Positions 42,791-52,705 are shown, numbered from the stretch's first letter. The stretch is DNA of 64,000 bases from an uncultured Bacteroidales bacterium (GCA_949298955.1 CASFYQ010000001.1:248001-312000); one strand, 5' to 3'. Notes: a model not told the origin generated them from the sequence alone. Made by a program: numbers and translations.

Positions 42791-43942
42791 TTAACAAAGC
42801 TTGCGGGCACCGTCGGAGATAACGACGTCATATACTTTCGGCAGACGTCCGAATGCCTCTTTGTATTTTGCTTTGGCCGTCTCTATGAAATGGTCGTACA
42901 GTTCGTTTTTCACCAGATTGATGGTACAGCCGCCGAAACCGCCACCCATAACACGCGAACCCGTCACGCCGCACTCTTTGGCAATATCGTTCAAAAAATC
43001 GAGTTCTTCGCAGCTCACCTCATACAGTTTGCTCATGCCGTGATGAGTCTCGTACATTTTCTTTCCTACGGTTTCGTAGTCGCCGCATTCAAGAGCGTCG
43101 CACACATCGAGAACTCGTTGTACCTCGCCGATTACATACTCAGCCCGCATATAATCCTCGGCCGTAACCTCGTTCTTCACCTCGTTGAGCATATCCATGT
43201 TGGCATCTCGCAAGAACTCGACATGGGGGTGTTTCTTTTGGATTGCAGCCACCACATTCTCGCATGATTTACGACGGTCGTTGTATGCCGACGAAGCCAA
43301 TTCGTGTTTTACCACCGAGTCGAGCAATACAAGACGATAGCCCTCGGGATTGAAAGGGAAATATTGATATTCGAGCGAACGGCAATCGAGACGAATGAGA
43401 TGGCCGGCTTTACCAAATACCGAAGCAAACTGATCCATGATGCCGCAATTCACGCCACAATAGTTGTGTTCGGTAGCCTGCCCGATTTTGGCCAACTCGA
43501 ATTTATCGATACCACAATCGAACATATCGTTCAAGGCATAGGCATAGGTACTCTCCAAAGCAGCCGACGAGGACATACCGGCACCCAGAGGCACATCACC
43601 GGCAAATGCCGTATTGAACCCGGCTATCTTGCCGCCGCGCTTGATAATCTCGCGACATACGCCAAAGATGTAGCGCGCCCAGCTGGCACGAGGTGCATCT
43701 TCTTCGTTCAGGCCGAACTCTACATAATCTTTCAAATCTATCGAGTATGCTCGTACTTTGTTTGTTCCGTTGATTTTTAGCTCGGCTACCATACCTTTAT
43801 CAATCGCACCGGGAAATACGAATCCCCCATTGTAGTCGGTATGTTCGCCTATTAAGTTGATACGTCCGGGAGAGGCATATACCGATCCCGTAGAGCCGTC
43901 GAAATGTTTGATGAAACGACTTCTTACAAATTCTATATCCAT
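42791..43942 (-). CDS. galK: Galactokinase
   Basis: A 383-aa GHMP-family kinase that makes galactose 1-phosphate in the Leloir pathway. The galactokinase signature G-R-I-N-L-I-G-E-H-T-D-Y lies near residues 26-37, the ATP loop P-L-G-A-G-M-S-S-S-A-A near residue 117, and motif 3 G-G-G-F-G-G-C near residue 335. The length is normal. It follows galM by 38 bp on the same strand. Confidence 0.96.
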   Translation of the reverse strand: MDIEFVRSRFIKHFDGSTGSVYASPGRINLIGEHTDYNGGFVFPGAIDKGMVAELKINGTNKVRAYSIDLKDYVEFGLNEEDAPRASWARYIFGVCREIIKRGGKIAGFNTAFAGDVPLGAGMSSSAALESTYAYALNDMFDCGIDKFELAKIGQATEHNYCGVNCGIMDQFASVFGKAGHLIRLDCRSLEYQYFPFNPEGYRLVLLDSVVKHELASSAYNDRRKSCENVVAAIQKKHPHVEFLRDANMDMLNEVKNEVTAEDYMRAEYVIGEVQRVLDVCDALECGDYETVGKKMYETHHGMSKLYEVSCEELDFLNDIAKECGVTGSRVMGGGFGGCTINLVKNELYDHFIETAKAKYKEAFGRLPKVYDVVISDGARKLC

Positions 43943-43980
43943 AATACTAAATTAAAATGATTATAACTTATATAATTGAT

Positions 43981-45057
43981 TTATTTCCGAATCGAAAACC
44001 TGAACCGGGTGTGGCTCTCGAAAATCTCGTGAGGCCGCAAAACAACAGTCGGATAGTTTTCATGGTTGGGGCTATCGGGGAAATGCTGGGTCTCGAGACA
44101 AAGAGCTGCCCGTGCAGGATACCGTTGCCCGTTCTTCCCGACAAAATTACCCGTCATCCAGTTTCCGGTATAGAGTTGTACCCCAGGCTCGGTAGTGAAC
44201 ACGTCCATCACGATGCCGGTCTTGGGCGATATACACTCGGCACAAAAGGCAAATTCGCCCGGGTGTTTCTTGTTCAGTACATACGTGTGATCGTACCCTT
44301 TACCATAGATAAGTTGCTCGAAAGGCTCGTCGATACGGCTTCCCACCTCATACAATTTCTTGAAATCCATAGGAGTTCCCTCCACGGCCGATTTCTCCCC
44401 ATAGGGAATGGCGGTATCGTCGGTAGGCAAGTAATAGTCGGCATCGATACACAACAAATGGTCTCCGATATAGGGGTCGCCTGCCCCCGAGAGATTGAAA
44501 TAGGAATGGTTGGTGAGGTTAATAATCGTAGCCTTGTCGGTCTCGGCATGATAGGTAATATCTACGGCATTATCATCGGTAAGTTTGAATACCACCTTTA
44601 CCCGCAAGTTACCCGGGAAACCTTCTTCTCCATCGGGCGACAATCGCGAGAACTCCACGGTCTGCTCATCGATGCGACACGCGTCCCATACGTGAAAATT
44701 GAATCCCTTCACTCCTCCGTGCAACGAATTGGGACCGTTGTTGATAGCCAATCGATCGTATAATACACCGTCGATTGTAAACTTTCCTTGGGCTATACGA
44801 TTGGCATACCGCCCGCACGTAGCTCCGAAATAGGGCTCTTCCGACGAAAGATATTCCTGTATATTGTTGTGACCGGTAACCACGTCGACCATCTTCCCGT
44901 CTCTATCGGGAACCATGAGCGAAACGATACGGGCCCCGTAATTCGTCAAAGCCAGTTCGCACCCATTCTTGTTCACTAAAACATAAAGCGCTGTTTCTTT
45001 TCCATCGACAACTCCCTGGAAATGTATCGGATTCAAACCTGAAAGAGTCATATCCAT
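43981..45057 (-). CDS. galM: Aldose 1-epimerase (galactose mutarotase)
   Basis: A 358-aa mutarotase that interconverts alpha and beta galactose for galactokinase. Seen are N-G-P-N-S-L-H-G-G near residue 89 and T-N-H-S-Y-F-N-L-S-G with the catalytic His near residue 165, and a Glu in the C-terminal L-C-L-E-T-Q-H-F-P-D-S-P-N. No signal peptide, so it is cytoplasmic. It is the first gene of a galM-galK unit. No transporter gene is attached. Confidence 0.95.
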   Translation of the reverse strand: MDMTLSGLNPIHFQGVVDGKETALYVLVNKNGCELALTNYGARIVSLMVPDRDGKMVDVVTGHNNIQEYLSSEEPYFGATCGRYANRIAQGKFTIDGVLYDRLAINNGPNSLHGGVKGFNFHVWDACRIDEQTVEFSRLSPDGEEGFPGNLRVKVVFKLTDDNAVDITYHAETDKATIINLTNHSYFNLSGAGDPYIGDHLLCIDADYYLPTDDTAIPYGEKSAVEGTPMDFKKLYEVGSRIDEPFEQLIYGKGYDHTYVLNKKHPGEFAFCAECISPKTGIVMDVFTTEPGVQLYTGNWMTGNFVGKNGQRYPARAALCLETQHFPDSPNHENYPTVVLRPHEIFESHTRFRFSIRK

Positions 45058-45324
45058 ATTCTTCTTTTTAAGGTTAACTAAATTTATTGATTGTGTAAAG
45101 TTAATGTTATCTTTTTTTCTTGCAAAGATTTTGGGTTGCGTTTTACTTAAAATTATCCGCTCCGTTATGTTTTAATATTTTTTTGCATATAAATTCTGCA
45201 AAGATTTCTATTTACAGCCTCAAAAAAACCGACCATCATCGAGATGAGCATGGGGCGTTTTACCGGTATTATCTTGGAATTTCCCATATTGCCAACCTCT
45301 CATCACAAGCAATCACCCCCGTTT

Positions 45325-45906
45325 TTACGGAATATGGATAAATTTGTGTGTTTGAAGCGAAAGCCGCCATTCGGGGTGATTCTTGATATAGTCAATCGCC
45401 GCATCGAGAAGAGCCCTGTTTTTCGATTCGTCGCCAGTGTCGCACGGTTGCAAACTGCGAATGGCATGGAAATCGCAAGCCATAATTTCATAGGGAACCA
45501 TATCCTGCCCCTCATAAACGACTTTAAGCTCGTCGATGCGAGCAATTTTCACAGGGAGTTCCTTGGGCGAACAGGTAATCCAGTCAATAGCCTGCACCAA
45601 ATCGAGGGACAACACTATCGAACCGTTGGTTTCGATTTGTACAAATTTCCCGGCCTCATGCAATTTATCGATTAGCGAGCGCGTAAGTTGCAAGGTAGGT
45701 TCACCTCCGGTAATCACTACATGCCTGGCGGGATAGGCTGTAACCTTATCGACAATCTCATCTTCGGTGAGCGGGACGAAAGCCTCGTGCCGGGTATCGC
45801 AAAAGCTGCACCGCAGGTTGCACCCCGACAGACGTACAAAGACGGCCGCCCTACCCGTATACTGTCCCTCGCCCTGCAAGGAATAAAAAATCTCGTTTAC
45901 TTTCAT
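45325..45906 (-). CDS. queE: 7-carboxy-7-deazaguanine synthase
   Basis: A 193-aa radical SAM enzyme of the queuosine pathway that makes CDG from CPH4. The cluster motif is C-N-L-R-C-S-F-C near residues 30-37, a CxxxCxxC variant in frame with G-R-A-A-V-F-V-R-L-S-G before it. T-G-G-E-P-T-L near residue 67 binds SAM. The start overlaps the queD stop by 4 bp. It is the last of three coupled que genes. Confidence 0.93.
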   Translation of the reverse strand: MKVNEIFYSLQGEGQYTGRAAVFVRLSGCNLRCSFCDTRHEAFVPLTEDEIVDKVTAYPARHVVITGGEPTLQLTRSLIDKLHEAGKFVQIETNGSIVLSLDLVQAIDWITCSPKELPVKIARIDELKVVYEGQDMVPYEIMACDFHAIRSLQPCDTGDESKNRALLDAAIDYIKNHPEWRLSLQTHKFIHIP

Positions 45907-46262
45907 AGCGCAAACTCGTCGTCTTCACAATCATCAATCCGATAAACGGCGATATTTCCACCACTCTCCTGCACCTTGGTCTTGTAACATTCGGGTATCT
46001 GATCGGTAATCCATCGGGCTATGTTTTCGGCCGTAGGATTAAAAGGGAGCAATTCATTGAGATTGCCGTGGTCGAGGTAACCGTGAATTTTGTCCTTGAT
46101 ATGTTTGAAATCGCATACCATGCCGTCGGCATTGAGTTCCCGTGCCCTGCAATAGACGGTTATAATCCAATTATGACCATGCAACTGCTCGCATTTACTT
46201 TCGTAGGAGAGATTCAACGCGTGCGCCCCGGCAATCTCCATTGTCTTTGCTACATAATACAT
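45903..46262 (-). CDS. queD: 6-carboxy-5,6,7,8-tetrahydropterin synthase
   Basis: A 119-aa member of the PTPS family. Zinc ligands are visible as His14 (in A-G-A-H-A-L), and the pair in Q-L-H-G-H-N-W near residue 29. The catalytic Cys24 precedes that pair (Y-E-S-K-C-E-Q-L-H-G-H). It makes CPH4 from dihydroneopterin triphosphate. It lies between queC and queE on the same strand. Confidence 0.94.
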   Translation of the reverse strand: MYYVAKTMEIAGAHALNLSYESKCEQLHGHNWIITVYCRARELNADGMVCDFKHIKDKIHGYLDHGNLNELLPFNPTAENIARWITDQIPECYKTKVQESGGNIAVYRIDDCEDDEFAL

Positions 46263-46289
46263 ATTGCTGTTTATTCTATCTTTCTTTAT

Positions 46290-46943
46290 TTAATCTTCAT
46301 ACTCGGTAGGATCGTCGATATCGGCATCACGAAGAGCCTCTTTGCGCTCGACGCAGGTCCCGCATTTGCCACAATGTTTTGCCCCGCCTTTATAACACGA
46401 CCACGTTTCGGCATAATTTATCTGGAACTGTTTACCTCGACAAGCAATGTCGGTTTTCGTTATATCGGTATAGGGAGCCAATATTTCTACATGCTCATAG
46501 GTGCCCTCGCGCATAGCCTCACTCATAGCCCGAATGAACGAGGAGCGGCAATCGGGATAGATCGCATGATCTCCACCGTGATTGGCAATAAGGACATGCG
46601 TCAACCCATTGCTCTCGGCAATACCACAGGCGATAGACAACATGATTCCGTTACGAAACGGCACGACGGTGCTCTTCATATTCTCATCGGCATAATGCCC
46701 CTCGGGAATAGCTTCACCACCACTCAACAACGAACTTTTGAAATAGGCTTTCATAAATGCAAGTGGTATGACTATGTGTTCTATGCCCAACCGCTCGCAG
46801 TGAAGGCGGGCAAACGGTATCTCTTTTTCATTGTGATTGGCCCCGTAATCGAACGATACAGCCAATGCTATGCGGCCGGCATACTCATGCAGCAACGTGA
46901 TGCTGTCCATACCGCCCGAAACGACTATCAACGAATCTTTCAT
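46290..46943 (-). CDS. queC: 7-cyano-7-deazaguanine synthase
   Basis: A 217-aa ATP-dependent enzyme that converts CDG to preQ0. The PP-loop is S-G-G-M-D-S-I-T near residues 9-16; the zinc site is C-Y-K-G-G-A-K-H-C-G-K-C-G-T-C near residues 183-197. It is the first gene of queC-queD-queE. A possible -7 element (TATCTTTG on the minus strand) lies at 47076-47083, which would leave a leader of about 130 nt. Confidence 0.95.
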   Translation of the reverse strand: MKDSLIVVSGGMDSITLLHEYAGRIALAVSFDYGANHNEKEIPFARLHCERLGIEHIVIPLAFMKAYFKSSLLSGGEAIPEGHYADENMKSTVVPFRNGIMLSIACGIAESNGLTHVLIANHGGDHAIYPDCRSSFIRAMSEAMREGTYEHVEILAPYTDITKTDIACRGKQFQINYAETWSCYKGGAKHCGKCGTCVERKEALRDADIDDPTEYED

Positions 46944-47214
46944 ATTCTCTTTGTTTTCAACACATCGAATAAACCGGTCTTAACACCCGGTTCAAATAAG
47001 CTTGGAGGTCTCGTGTAGTTCGGTCTCGCAGTACACACATCGCCTACCGTGTAACACACGCTCGCTCGTTTGATGCAAAGATAAACTAAAAATTACAATC
47101 CTATCGGCAAATAGATCATAAGCCTTTCGAAAAATCGTTACCTTTGTCAAAAATAGGATACGGCTTGATATAGCATTATCTGAGCAAAACGCAAAAAAGT
47201 AATTTGATTTCACG
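46944..47214. other. Divergent intergenic region before queC
   Basis: No gene seen. The minus strand has a -7 element at 47076-47083 and, in the leader, a small AACCGG/CCGGTT hairpin at about 46974-46994. I could not fit a preQ1 riboswitch of class I, II or III with confidence. Confidence 0.3.
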
Positions 47215-47643
47215 ATGAAAGCCAAAACTCGAGTTCGCATAATTTTCCTGTCACTCACCACTCTCGCCATGGGGCTTCCGCTCTTGTTTCTCACTGCACC
47301 ACCCATTCCACGGCATCTGGGACCCGAGGCTATCGCCGTTTCGTTTGTCGAGAATCTCACTAATGCCAATTTCGAGGAAGCACGTCTCTTGGTAACCCCC
47401 GAATCGATGGAAACGGTACATCTGTTCGAAACCTTGATAGGCAGCCAATGTAACGAATTGAAAAGCAAGCCCACCCATTTCAACGTGTCCGACTCGAAAA
47501 TGAACTCGACCCAAGATTCGCTTTTTATCGAAGGCAAACTCTTCTTTTCGGACAAGCACAAACTCATTCGCCGCATTAACCTCGTGCTGGTCAACCGCGA
47601 AGGGCGCTGGCTGGTCGATTGCCACGACAACACTATTTTTTAG
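47215..47643 (+). CDS. Exported DUF4878-like protein
   Basis: A 142-aa protein with an N-terminal hydrophobic signal or anchor (I-I-F-L-S-L-T-T-L-A-M-G-L-P-L-L-F-L). The body has the NTF2-like pattern of DUF4878 proteins: A-V-S-F-V-E-N-L-T-N-A-N-F-E-E-A near residues 42-57 and G-R-W-L-V-D-C near the end. Such proteins are common in Bacteroidales and of unknown role. It is a single gene on the plus strand. Confidence 0.65.
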   Translation: MKAKTRVRIIFLSLTTLAMGLPLLFLTAPPIPRHLGPEAIAVSFVENLTNANFEEARLLVTPESMETVHLFETLIGSQCNELKSKPTHFNVSDSKMNSTQDSLFIEGKLFFSDKHKLIRRINLVLVNREGRWLVDCHDNTIF

Positions 47644-47792
47644 TCCCCGGAACTCTAAACGGCTGCCCTCCCCTTACACAAATCAGAAATAGTTCTATTA
47701 CCGCATTTTGAGAAGAGCGTTTATAAAGAATACCCACAGGTGCATTCGCAAGAGAATCCTCTCTTTTTCGTCGCGTTTGCCGTATTATTTCG

Positions 47793-47800
47793 TACCTTTG
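47793..47800 (+). promoter_or_regulatory. -7 promoter element before the chromate-type transporter genes
   Basis: TACCTTTG followed by C is a good match to TAnnTTTGC and lies 80 bp before the first transporter gene. The -33 box is not clear. Confidence 0.5.
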
Positions 47801-47880
47801 CAGCCTCGGAAAGAGAGTGACCGTGCGGGAACATAACCGCCGGTCGGTGCTCCATTTCCGTACGAACTAAAACAGAGTCT

Positions 47881-48453
47881 ATGAAATCGGGCATATATAT
47901 GCAGCTATTCTCCTCGTTCCTGAAAATAGGAGCATTTACTTTCGGGGGAGGTTGGGCCATGATTCCCATCATCGAGCGGGAAATGGTCGACAAAAAGCAA
48001 TGGATCAAGCGCGAAGATTTTATCGATTCCCTGGCTATCGCCCAGTCGTTACCGGGGATTCTGGCCGTGAACATATCGATTTTGGTCGGGAACAAATTGC
48101 GAGGCGTGAAAGGCAGCCTGGTAGCCGCCCTCGGGACCATTCTGCCCTCATTTCTCATCATTTTGGCTATCGCCATCTGGTTTGTACAGGTCTATGACAA
48201 CCCGGTCATCGAACGCATATTCAAAGGCATACGTCCGGCGGTGGTTGCCCTCATCGTATCGCCCGTACTGACAACGGCCAAAACGGCTCGTATCAACCTC
48301 AAAAACATATTCATTCCCATTGTCGTCGCCCTGGCCATTTGGCAGGGAGGTATCTCGCCTGTTTGGTTTGTACTGTTGGGCGGTATCGGAGGTATCGTTT
48401 ATTACAATCACATCATTGCCCGCATCAAAAAGCGGTATAAAGAAAGAAAATAA
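47881..48453 (+). CDS. Chromate transporter family protein, first half
   Basis: A 190-aa membrane protein of the CHR family. The signature F-T-F-G-G-G-W-A-M-I-P-I near residues 18-30 and S-L-P-G-I-L-A-V-N near residue 58 are present, with five to six spans. In this short-chain form two separate genes each make one half of the transporter. The partner follows 5 bp later. The true substrate may be another anion. Confidence 0.92.
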   Translation: MKSGIYMQLFSSFLKIGAFTFGGGWAMIPIIEREMVDKKQWIKREDFIDSLAIAQSLPGILAVNISILVGNKLRGVKGSLVAALGTILPSFLIILAIAIWFVQVYDNPVIERIFKGIRPAVVALIVSPVLTTAKTARINLKNIFIPIVVALAIWQGGISPVWFVLLGGIGGIVYYNHIIARIKKRYKERK

Positions 48454-48458
48454 GAGCC

Positions 48459-49013
48459 ATGTGGATTGTCTATCTTAACTTGTTTTGGGCCTATTTGAAG
48501 ATAGGGCTGTTCGGGTTTGGCGGCGGATATGCCATGCTCTCCCTCATTCAACACGAAGCAGTAGAGGTTGTCCACTACGGCGAAAGCCAACCCTGGCTCA
48601 CCCCTACCGAGTTTACCGACATCGTGGCCATCTCGCAAATGACCCCCGGCCCTATTGGTATCAACAGCGCCACCTATGTGGGTTATGTCGCCACCGGCAA
48701 CAATGTGTGGGGATCGATTGTAGCCACATTTGCCGTGTGCCTGCCCTCGTTTATTTTGGTTTTGATGATTAGCCATTTTATTCTCAAACACAAAGAAAAT
48801 CCCATTATCAAAAGTATATTTGCCGGACTACGGCCCGTAGTCGTGGGATTGATTGCCTCGGCGGCCCTGCTGCTCATGAACAAGGAAAATTTCCCCGACT
48901 ATACGCTGAGTATCGCCATCGCGGCCGTATCGTTCGTCCTGGTGCATTACACCCGGCTTCACCCCATATTGGTGATTGTACTGGCCGGTGTCGCAGGATA
49001 TGCTCTATACTAA
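48459..49013 (+). CDS. Chromate transporter family protein, second half
   Basis: A 184-aa CHR-family membrane protein. The signature F-G-F-G-G-G-Y-A-M-L-S-L near residues 20-31 and Q-M-T-P-G-P-I-G-I-N near residue 63 are seen. It is homologous to the upstream gene but inserts in the opposite way in known short-chain CHR pairs. The stop lies 10 bp before the folC start. Confidence 0.92.
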   Translation: MWIVYLNLFWAYLKIGLFGFGGGYAMLSLIQHEAVEVVHYGESQPWLTPTEFTDIVAISQMTPGPIGINSATYVGYVATGNNVWGSIVATFAVCLPSFILVLMISHFILKHKENPIIKSIFAGLRPVVVGLIASAALLLMNKENFPDYTLSIAIAAVSFVLVHYTRLHPILVIVLAGVAGYALY

Positions 49014-49023
49014 ACCGATTGTC

Positions 49024-50316
49024 ATGAACTACGAAGAGACTTTAGACTATCTATATCGGCAGCTTCCCGTCTTTCAACAGATAGGGAGCGCTGCCTATAA
49101 ACCGGGATTGCAAAACAGCGAAGCACTCGACGAGTATTTCGGGCATCCTCACCGAAAATTTCACACCCTGCACGTGGCTGGGACCAACGGCAAAGGTTCA
49201 GTATCGCATCTGTTAGCCTCGATTTTGCAACTCAACGGCTATAAAACGGGCTTATATACATCACCACATCTGGTCGATTTCAGAGAGCGTATCCGCATCG
49301 ATGGACAGATGATTCCGCGCGAAGAGGTCATTGACTTTGCCCGCAAACATTTGGAACCAACTCTCCATATCCGCCCCTCGTTTTTCGAATTGACCATGAT
49401 GATGGCCTTCGATTATTTCGCCCGCCAAACAATCGATGTTGCAGTCGTGGAAGTCGGTCTGGGCGGACGGTTGGACAGCACCAATATCATCGCACCCGAC
49501 TTGTGCGTGATTACCAATATCAGCTATGATCATGTGCAGATGTTGGGCAATACCCTGCCCCAGATAGCCCGAGAAAAAGCCGGAATCATCAAGCCCGGGA
49601 CACCCGTTGTTATCGGTGAGGCACAGGGCGATGTCAAACAGGTATTCATCGACAAAGCCCGCGAGGCCGATGCCCCTATCTTCTTTGCCGAGGAATGTGT
49701 ACAGTTCGACTCGGCTCGACAAAGTGCCCGGGGATGGGAGTTTGACTCACCAGCGTTCCCCCATCTCTTCGGCGAGTTGGGCGGACTCTGCCAGGAAAAG
49801 AATGCCGCCACCGTGCTCACTGCCGTAGCCCGGTTGCGGGAGCTGGGCTATCGCATTACCGACTCATCGGTCTACGAAGCCTTTGCTCACGTTACCCGAC
49901 TCACGGGACTAATGGGACGCTGGCAGCAACTACAAGAGTCGCCTCGGCTCATTTGCGACACAGGGCACAACACAGGCGGAATGCAATACATTGCCCGTCA
50001 GCTACGACACGAATGCTACGACACACTGCGTATCGTCATCGGCATGGTCAATGACAAGGACATCTCGGGCGTATTGTCCATGCTGCCCCGGGAGGCTGTC
50101 TACTATTTTACCCGGGCCTCGGTTCCTCGGGCGCTACCGCAAGACAAACTCGAAGCTCTGGCCACCCAGGCCGGACTGAAAGGCACGAGTTATCCCTCTG
50201 TCGAACAGGCTGTGGCGGCAGCACAAAAAGAAAGCCGCCCCGAAGACCTCATCTTCGTAGGCGGCAGTACCTTTATCGTAGCCGATTTGTTGCAGTTTAT
50301 GCCTTTACCGCAATAA
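49024..50316 (+). CDS. folC: Folylpolyglutamate / dihydrofolate synthase
   Basis: A 430-aa Mur-ligase-family enzyme that adds glutamate to folates; I start at the ATG at 49024 (M-N-Y-E-E-T-L-D-Y-L), as an upstream in-frame ATG lies inside the transporter gene. The ATP loop is V-A-G-T-N-G-K-G-S-V-S near residue 51, followed by T-S-P-H-L and G-L-G-G-R-L-D-S-T-N near residue 150. The 3' end overlaps the convergent ridA by about 20 bp. Confidence 0.94.
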   Translation: MNYEETLDYLYRQLPVFQQIGSAAYKPGLQNSEALDEYFGHPHRKFHTLHVAGTNGKGSVSHLLASILQLNGYKTGLYTSPHLVDFRERIRIDGQMIPREEVIDFARKHLEPTLHIRPSFFELTMMMAFDYFARQTIDVAVVEVGLGGRLDSTNIIAPDLCVITNISYDHVQMLGNTLPQIAREKAGIIKPGTPVVIGEAQGDVKQVFIDKAREADAPIFFAEECVQFDSARQSARGWEFDSPAFPHLFGELGGLCQEKNAATVLTAVARLRELGYRITDSSVYEAFAHVTRLTGLMGRWQQLQESPRLICDTGHNTGGMQYIARQLRHECYDTLRIVIGMVNDKDISGVLSMLPREAVYYFTRASVPRALPQDKLEALATQAGLKGTSYPSVEQAVAAAQKESRPEDLIFVGGSTFIVADLLQFMPLPQ

Positions 50317-50674
50317 CCTCGATTTCGACCAACGCCTGCTTGGGCAACTCTTTTACGGCAAAGGCCGAACGGGCAGGAAATGAGTTACCGAACTGCCGGG
50401 CATATACCTCGTTCATCGCCTCGAAAAGCGACATATCGGCCAGGTAGACCGTTGTCTTGACAATGTGATCGACCGTACAACCGGCCTCGGCCAAAATGGC
50501 TTTGATGTTTTCAAACGATTGGCGGGTTTGTGCTTCGATACCCTCGGGCATGGCCCCCGTAGCAGGATCGATGGGCAGTTGTCCCGAAAGGAAAATCATA
50601 CCGGCGGCCTCGATGGCCTGGCTGTAAGGCCCGATGGCCTTGGGTGCAGCTGTCGTAGAAATTACACTTTTCAT
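50297..50674 (-). CDS. ridA: RidA family enamine/imine deaminase
   Basis: A 125-aa protein that hydrolyses reactive enamines such as 2-aminoacrylate made by PLP enzymes. The family motif A-I-G-P-Y-S-Q-A-I near residue 13 and the conserved Arg in F-P-A-R-S-A-F near residue 104 are present, with the C-terminal V-E-I-E-V-I-A. Length is standard. It lies 16 bp after the BrkB-like gene on the minus strand and may be transcribed with it. Confidence 0.95.
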   Translation of the reverse strand: MKSVISTTAAPKAIGPYSQAIEAAGMIFLSGQLPIDPATGAMPEGIEAQTRQSFENIKAILAEAGCTVDHIVKTTVYLADMSLFEAMNEVYARQFGNSFPARSAFAVKELPKQALVEIEVIAVKA

Positions 50675-50690
50675 ATCTATATTCCTATTT

Positions 50691-52058
50691 TTACGGGAAA
50701 CCTACACGGTTCTCCTCGATTCGTAAATCTTTCAGTGCTATCTTGTCGCCGGCCTCTTCCATGAGCCGACGAGTATCGACGATTGCCCGCCACTCTTTGG
50801 GAAAATCGGTTTTCAAACTGCTGATAAAATCCTCGTCGCCTTCACGGTCTACGGCACGCAACAGATAGCCCAACGACAGTTTGTTGATGTCGACAGCCGG
50901 CTGATAGGCCGGGACCCGCTCCTCTTCCGAAGGCGTTTGCGAGATGATGCCAGCCTGTTCCAATTCATCGACCGTGCGCTCTACCAGCTGTATGGGAATA
51001 CCGTAGCGCCGCGAAATTTTCCCTTTGGTGAGCGGAGAGAATCCATTTTTGAACCGATGTACGATAACCGTAGCAACCACCAGCAGAATATAATCGGAGT
51101 AACGGCGGGAGATGTCATTGGTCTCTTTCTCGAAATTGAAATTAACCACGTTTTGCGACGAATAGGTAAGCACCGCCCCAAACAGACAAATGAGCCACGA
51201 GAACTGCATCCAAATGAGCAACAGCGGCAAAAAAGCAAAGCTACCGTAAATCGCATTGTATTTCGATACCCATATCTGTCCCGAGATATAGATATATTGA
51301 AATATCTGAAATGCAGTACCGCAAATGATACCCGAGATGAAAGCATACTTAAACTTGACCTTCGTATTGGGTATGAAGATGTAAATGGCCGTAAAGAAGA
51401 GTGCTGTGAGTATATAAGGAGCTAACCCGAAAACCCACCGCAACAAAGGTGTCATAAACTCAAATACCACTGCCGAATTGAGCATGGTCGACATAAAGAG
51501 AGAGAATCCGCTCGATGCTACCATAAGAATAGGCAGTATCAAAAACATCGACGTATAATCGGTTACCTTGCGATAGAACGACCGGCCGCCCTGTACCTGC
51601 CATATATCGTTAAATGCCTTCTCGATATTCGACAGCAGACTTATCAGCGTCCACAACAGGAAGCAAAGACCTACCCCTACAAACACCCCACCCTTCATCT
51701 GATCGAGGTACTGGTCGACAAAACCCAGCATATATTCCAGCGTATCGCGCTGGGCGGGGAAATAGTCGAAAAGCTGGCTCTGCATGATGTGCTGGAAACC
51801 AAACCCCTTGCAAATGGCAAACAGCATGGCCAATGCCGGGACGATGGCCAAGATAGAACTGAATGTTAAAGCCGAAGCTTTCTCCTGCAATTTTTCATTA
51901 AGAAAACAACGTACCGACAGATTCAAGGTTTTGAGTATGTGTATATGCAACTTATACTCGGTAATATGCCATATATCGACCGAGACAAATCGCCAAAACC
52001 ACCTCACCCACAATGTGGCACGAGCAAAAAACGAAGGTCTGTTTTTCCGCTTTGTCAT
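50691..52058 (-). CDS. YihY/BrkB family inner-membrane protein
   Basis: A 455-aa protein. The N-terminal two thirds hold about six membrane spans with the family signature E-K-A-S-A-L-T-F-S-S-I-L-A-I-V-P-A near residue 60 and F-N-D-I-W-Q-V near residue 150. The C-terminal part (about 330-455) is soluble and contains a winged-helix-like region (I-S-R-R-Y-G-I-P-I-Q-L-V-E-R-T-V-D-E-L). The family was once called ribonuclease BN by mistake; the function is unknown. Confidence 0.9.
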   Translation of the reverse strand: MTKRKNRPSFFARATLWVRWFWRFVSVDIWHITEYKLHIHILKTLNLSVRCFLNEKLQEKASALTFSSILAIVPALAMLFAICKGFGFQHIMQSQLFDYFPAQRDTLEYMLGFVDQYLDQMKGGVFVGVGLCFLLWTLISLLSNIEKAFNDIWQVQGGRSFYRKVTDYTSMFLILPILMVASSGFSLFMSTMLNSAVVFEFMTPLLRWVFGLAPYILTALFFTAIYIFIPNTKVKFKYAFISGIICGTAFQIFQYIYISGQIWVSKYNAIYGSFAFLPLLLIWMQFSWLICLFGAVLTYSSQNVVNFNFEKETNDISRRYSDYILLVVATVIVHRFKNGFSPLTKGKISRRYGIPIQLVERTVDELEQAGIISQTPSEEERVPAYQPAVDINKLSLGYLLRAVDREGDEDFISSLKTDFPKEWRAIVDTRRLMEEAGDKIALKDLRIEENRVGFP

Positions 52059-52089
52059 AAATCCATGCCCGGAACTCTATTCACTATAA

Positions 52090-52443
52090 AAAAATACAGC
52101 AGGCCTGTAAGCCGGGTTATGTACTCTCTTGCGAGAGCGTCTGTCATTTATCTCGACCTTGTGTCGCCACAAGGCTCTAGCGGTTTACCCCCCGGCATCG
52201 GGCGAGCAACCCTACAACGCCGGTATACATAACCTTACAACCCATAAGACGTACGGCACTCTACATTGCTGTAAAGCCCGGTGAGCTCTTACCTCACCTT
52301 TTCACCCTTACTGCTTGCGCAGCGGTTATTTTCTGTTACGCGACTCTACCCTCACGAATAGCTTCCCGTTAGGAAATATGGTGCTCTGTGTTGCCCGGAC
52401 TTTCCTCCCGTGCGAAACGAGCGACAGACCGTCCTGCTGTACT
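52090..52443 (-). ncRNA. rnpB: RNase P RNA (class A)
   Basis: On the minus strand the sequence shows the conserved G-A-G-G-A-A-A-G-T-C-C-G-G-G-C near the 5' end (about 52395-52415), the loop A-A-C-G-G-G-A-A-G-C region, A-C-A-G-A-A-A-A-T-A-A-C-C-G-C, and near the 3' end A-T-A-A-A-T-G-A-C-A-G-A-C-G and A-A-C-C-C-G-G-C-T-T-A. Ends GGCCTGCTGTA and TACAGCAGGACGG pair to close P1, followed by a T run. Exact ends are estimates. Confidence 0.93.
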
Positions 52444-52705
52444 CGACAAAGATAGTGATAAAATGACAAAGTAGGCAAAACTGTCAGTCGATTTTTGTCA
52501 AAGAGAGATTTTAACAGTCAATCTGACATATCAAAACAGACCGTTTTATCCAAGCTTTGCGTTAACCCCTGTTAAGCTGCTATTCGGCTTATTAAAAGAG
52601 CTTAAAAAGAGGATATGGCAATTATAACGGCACGAGAAATGTATTAAATTTAACGTCACAAAAACTTAAATACAACAGAATATTAACATTTAAAGCAAAT
52701 AGATT

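Noticed and set aside
46944-47214. preQ1 riboswitch before queC
   Set aside because: The leader and a small hairpin are there, but I could not match the conserved core of any preQ1 class.
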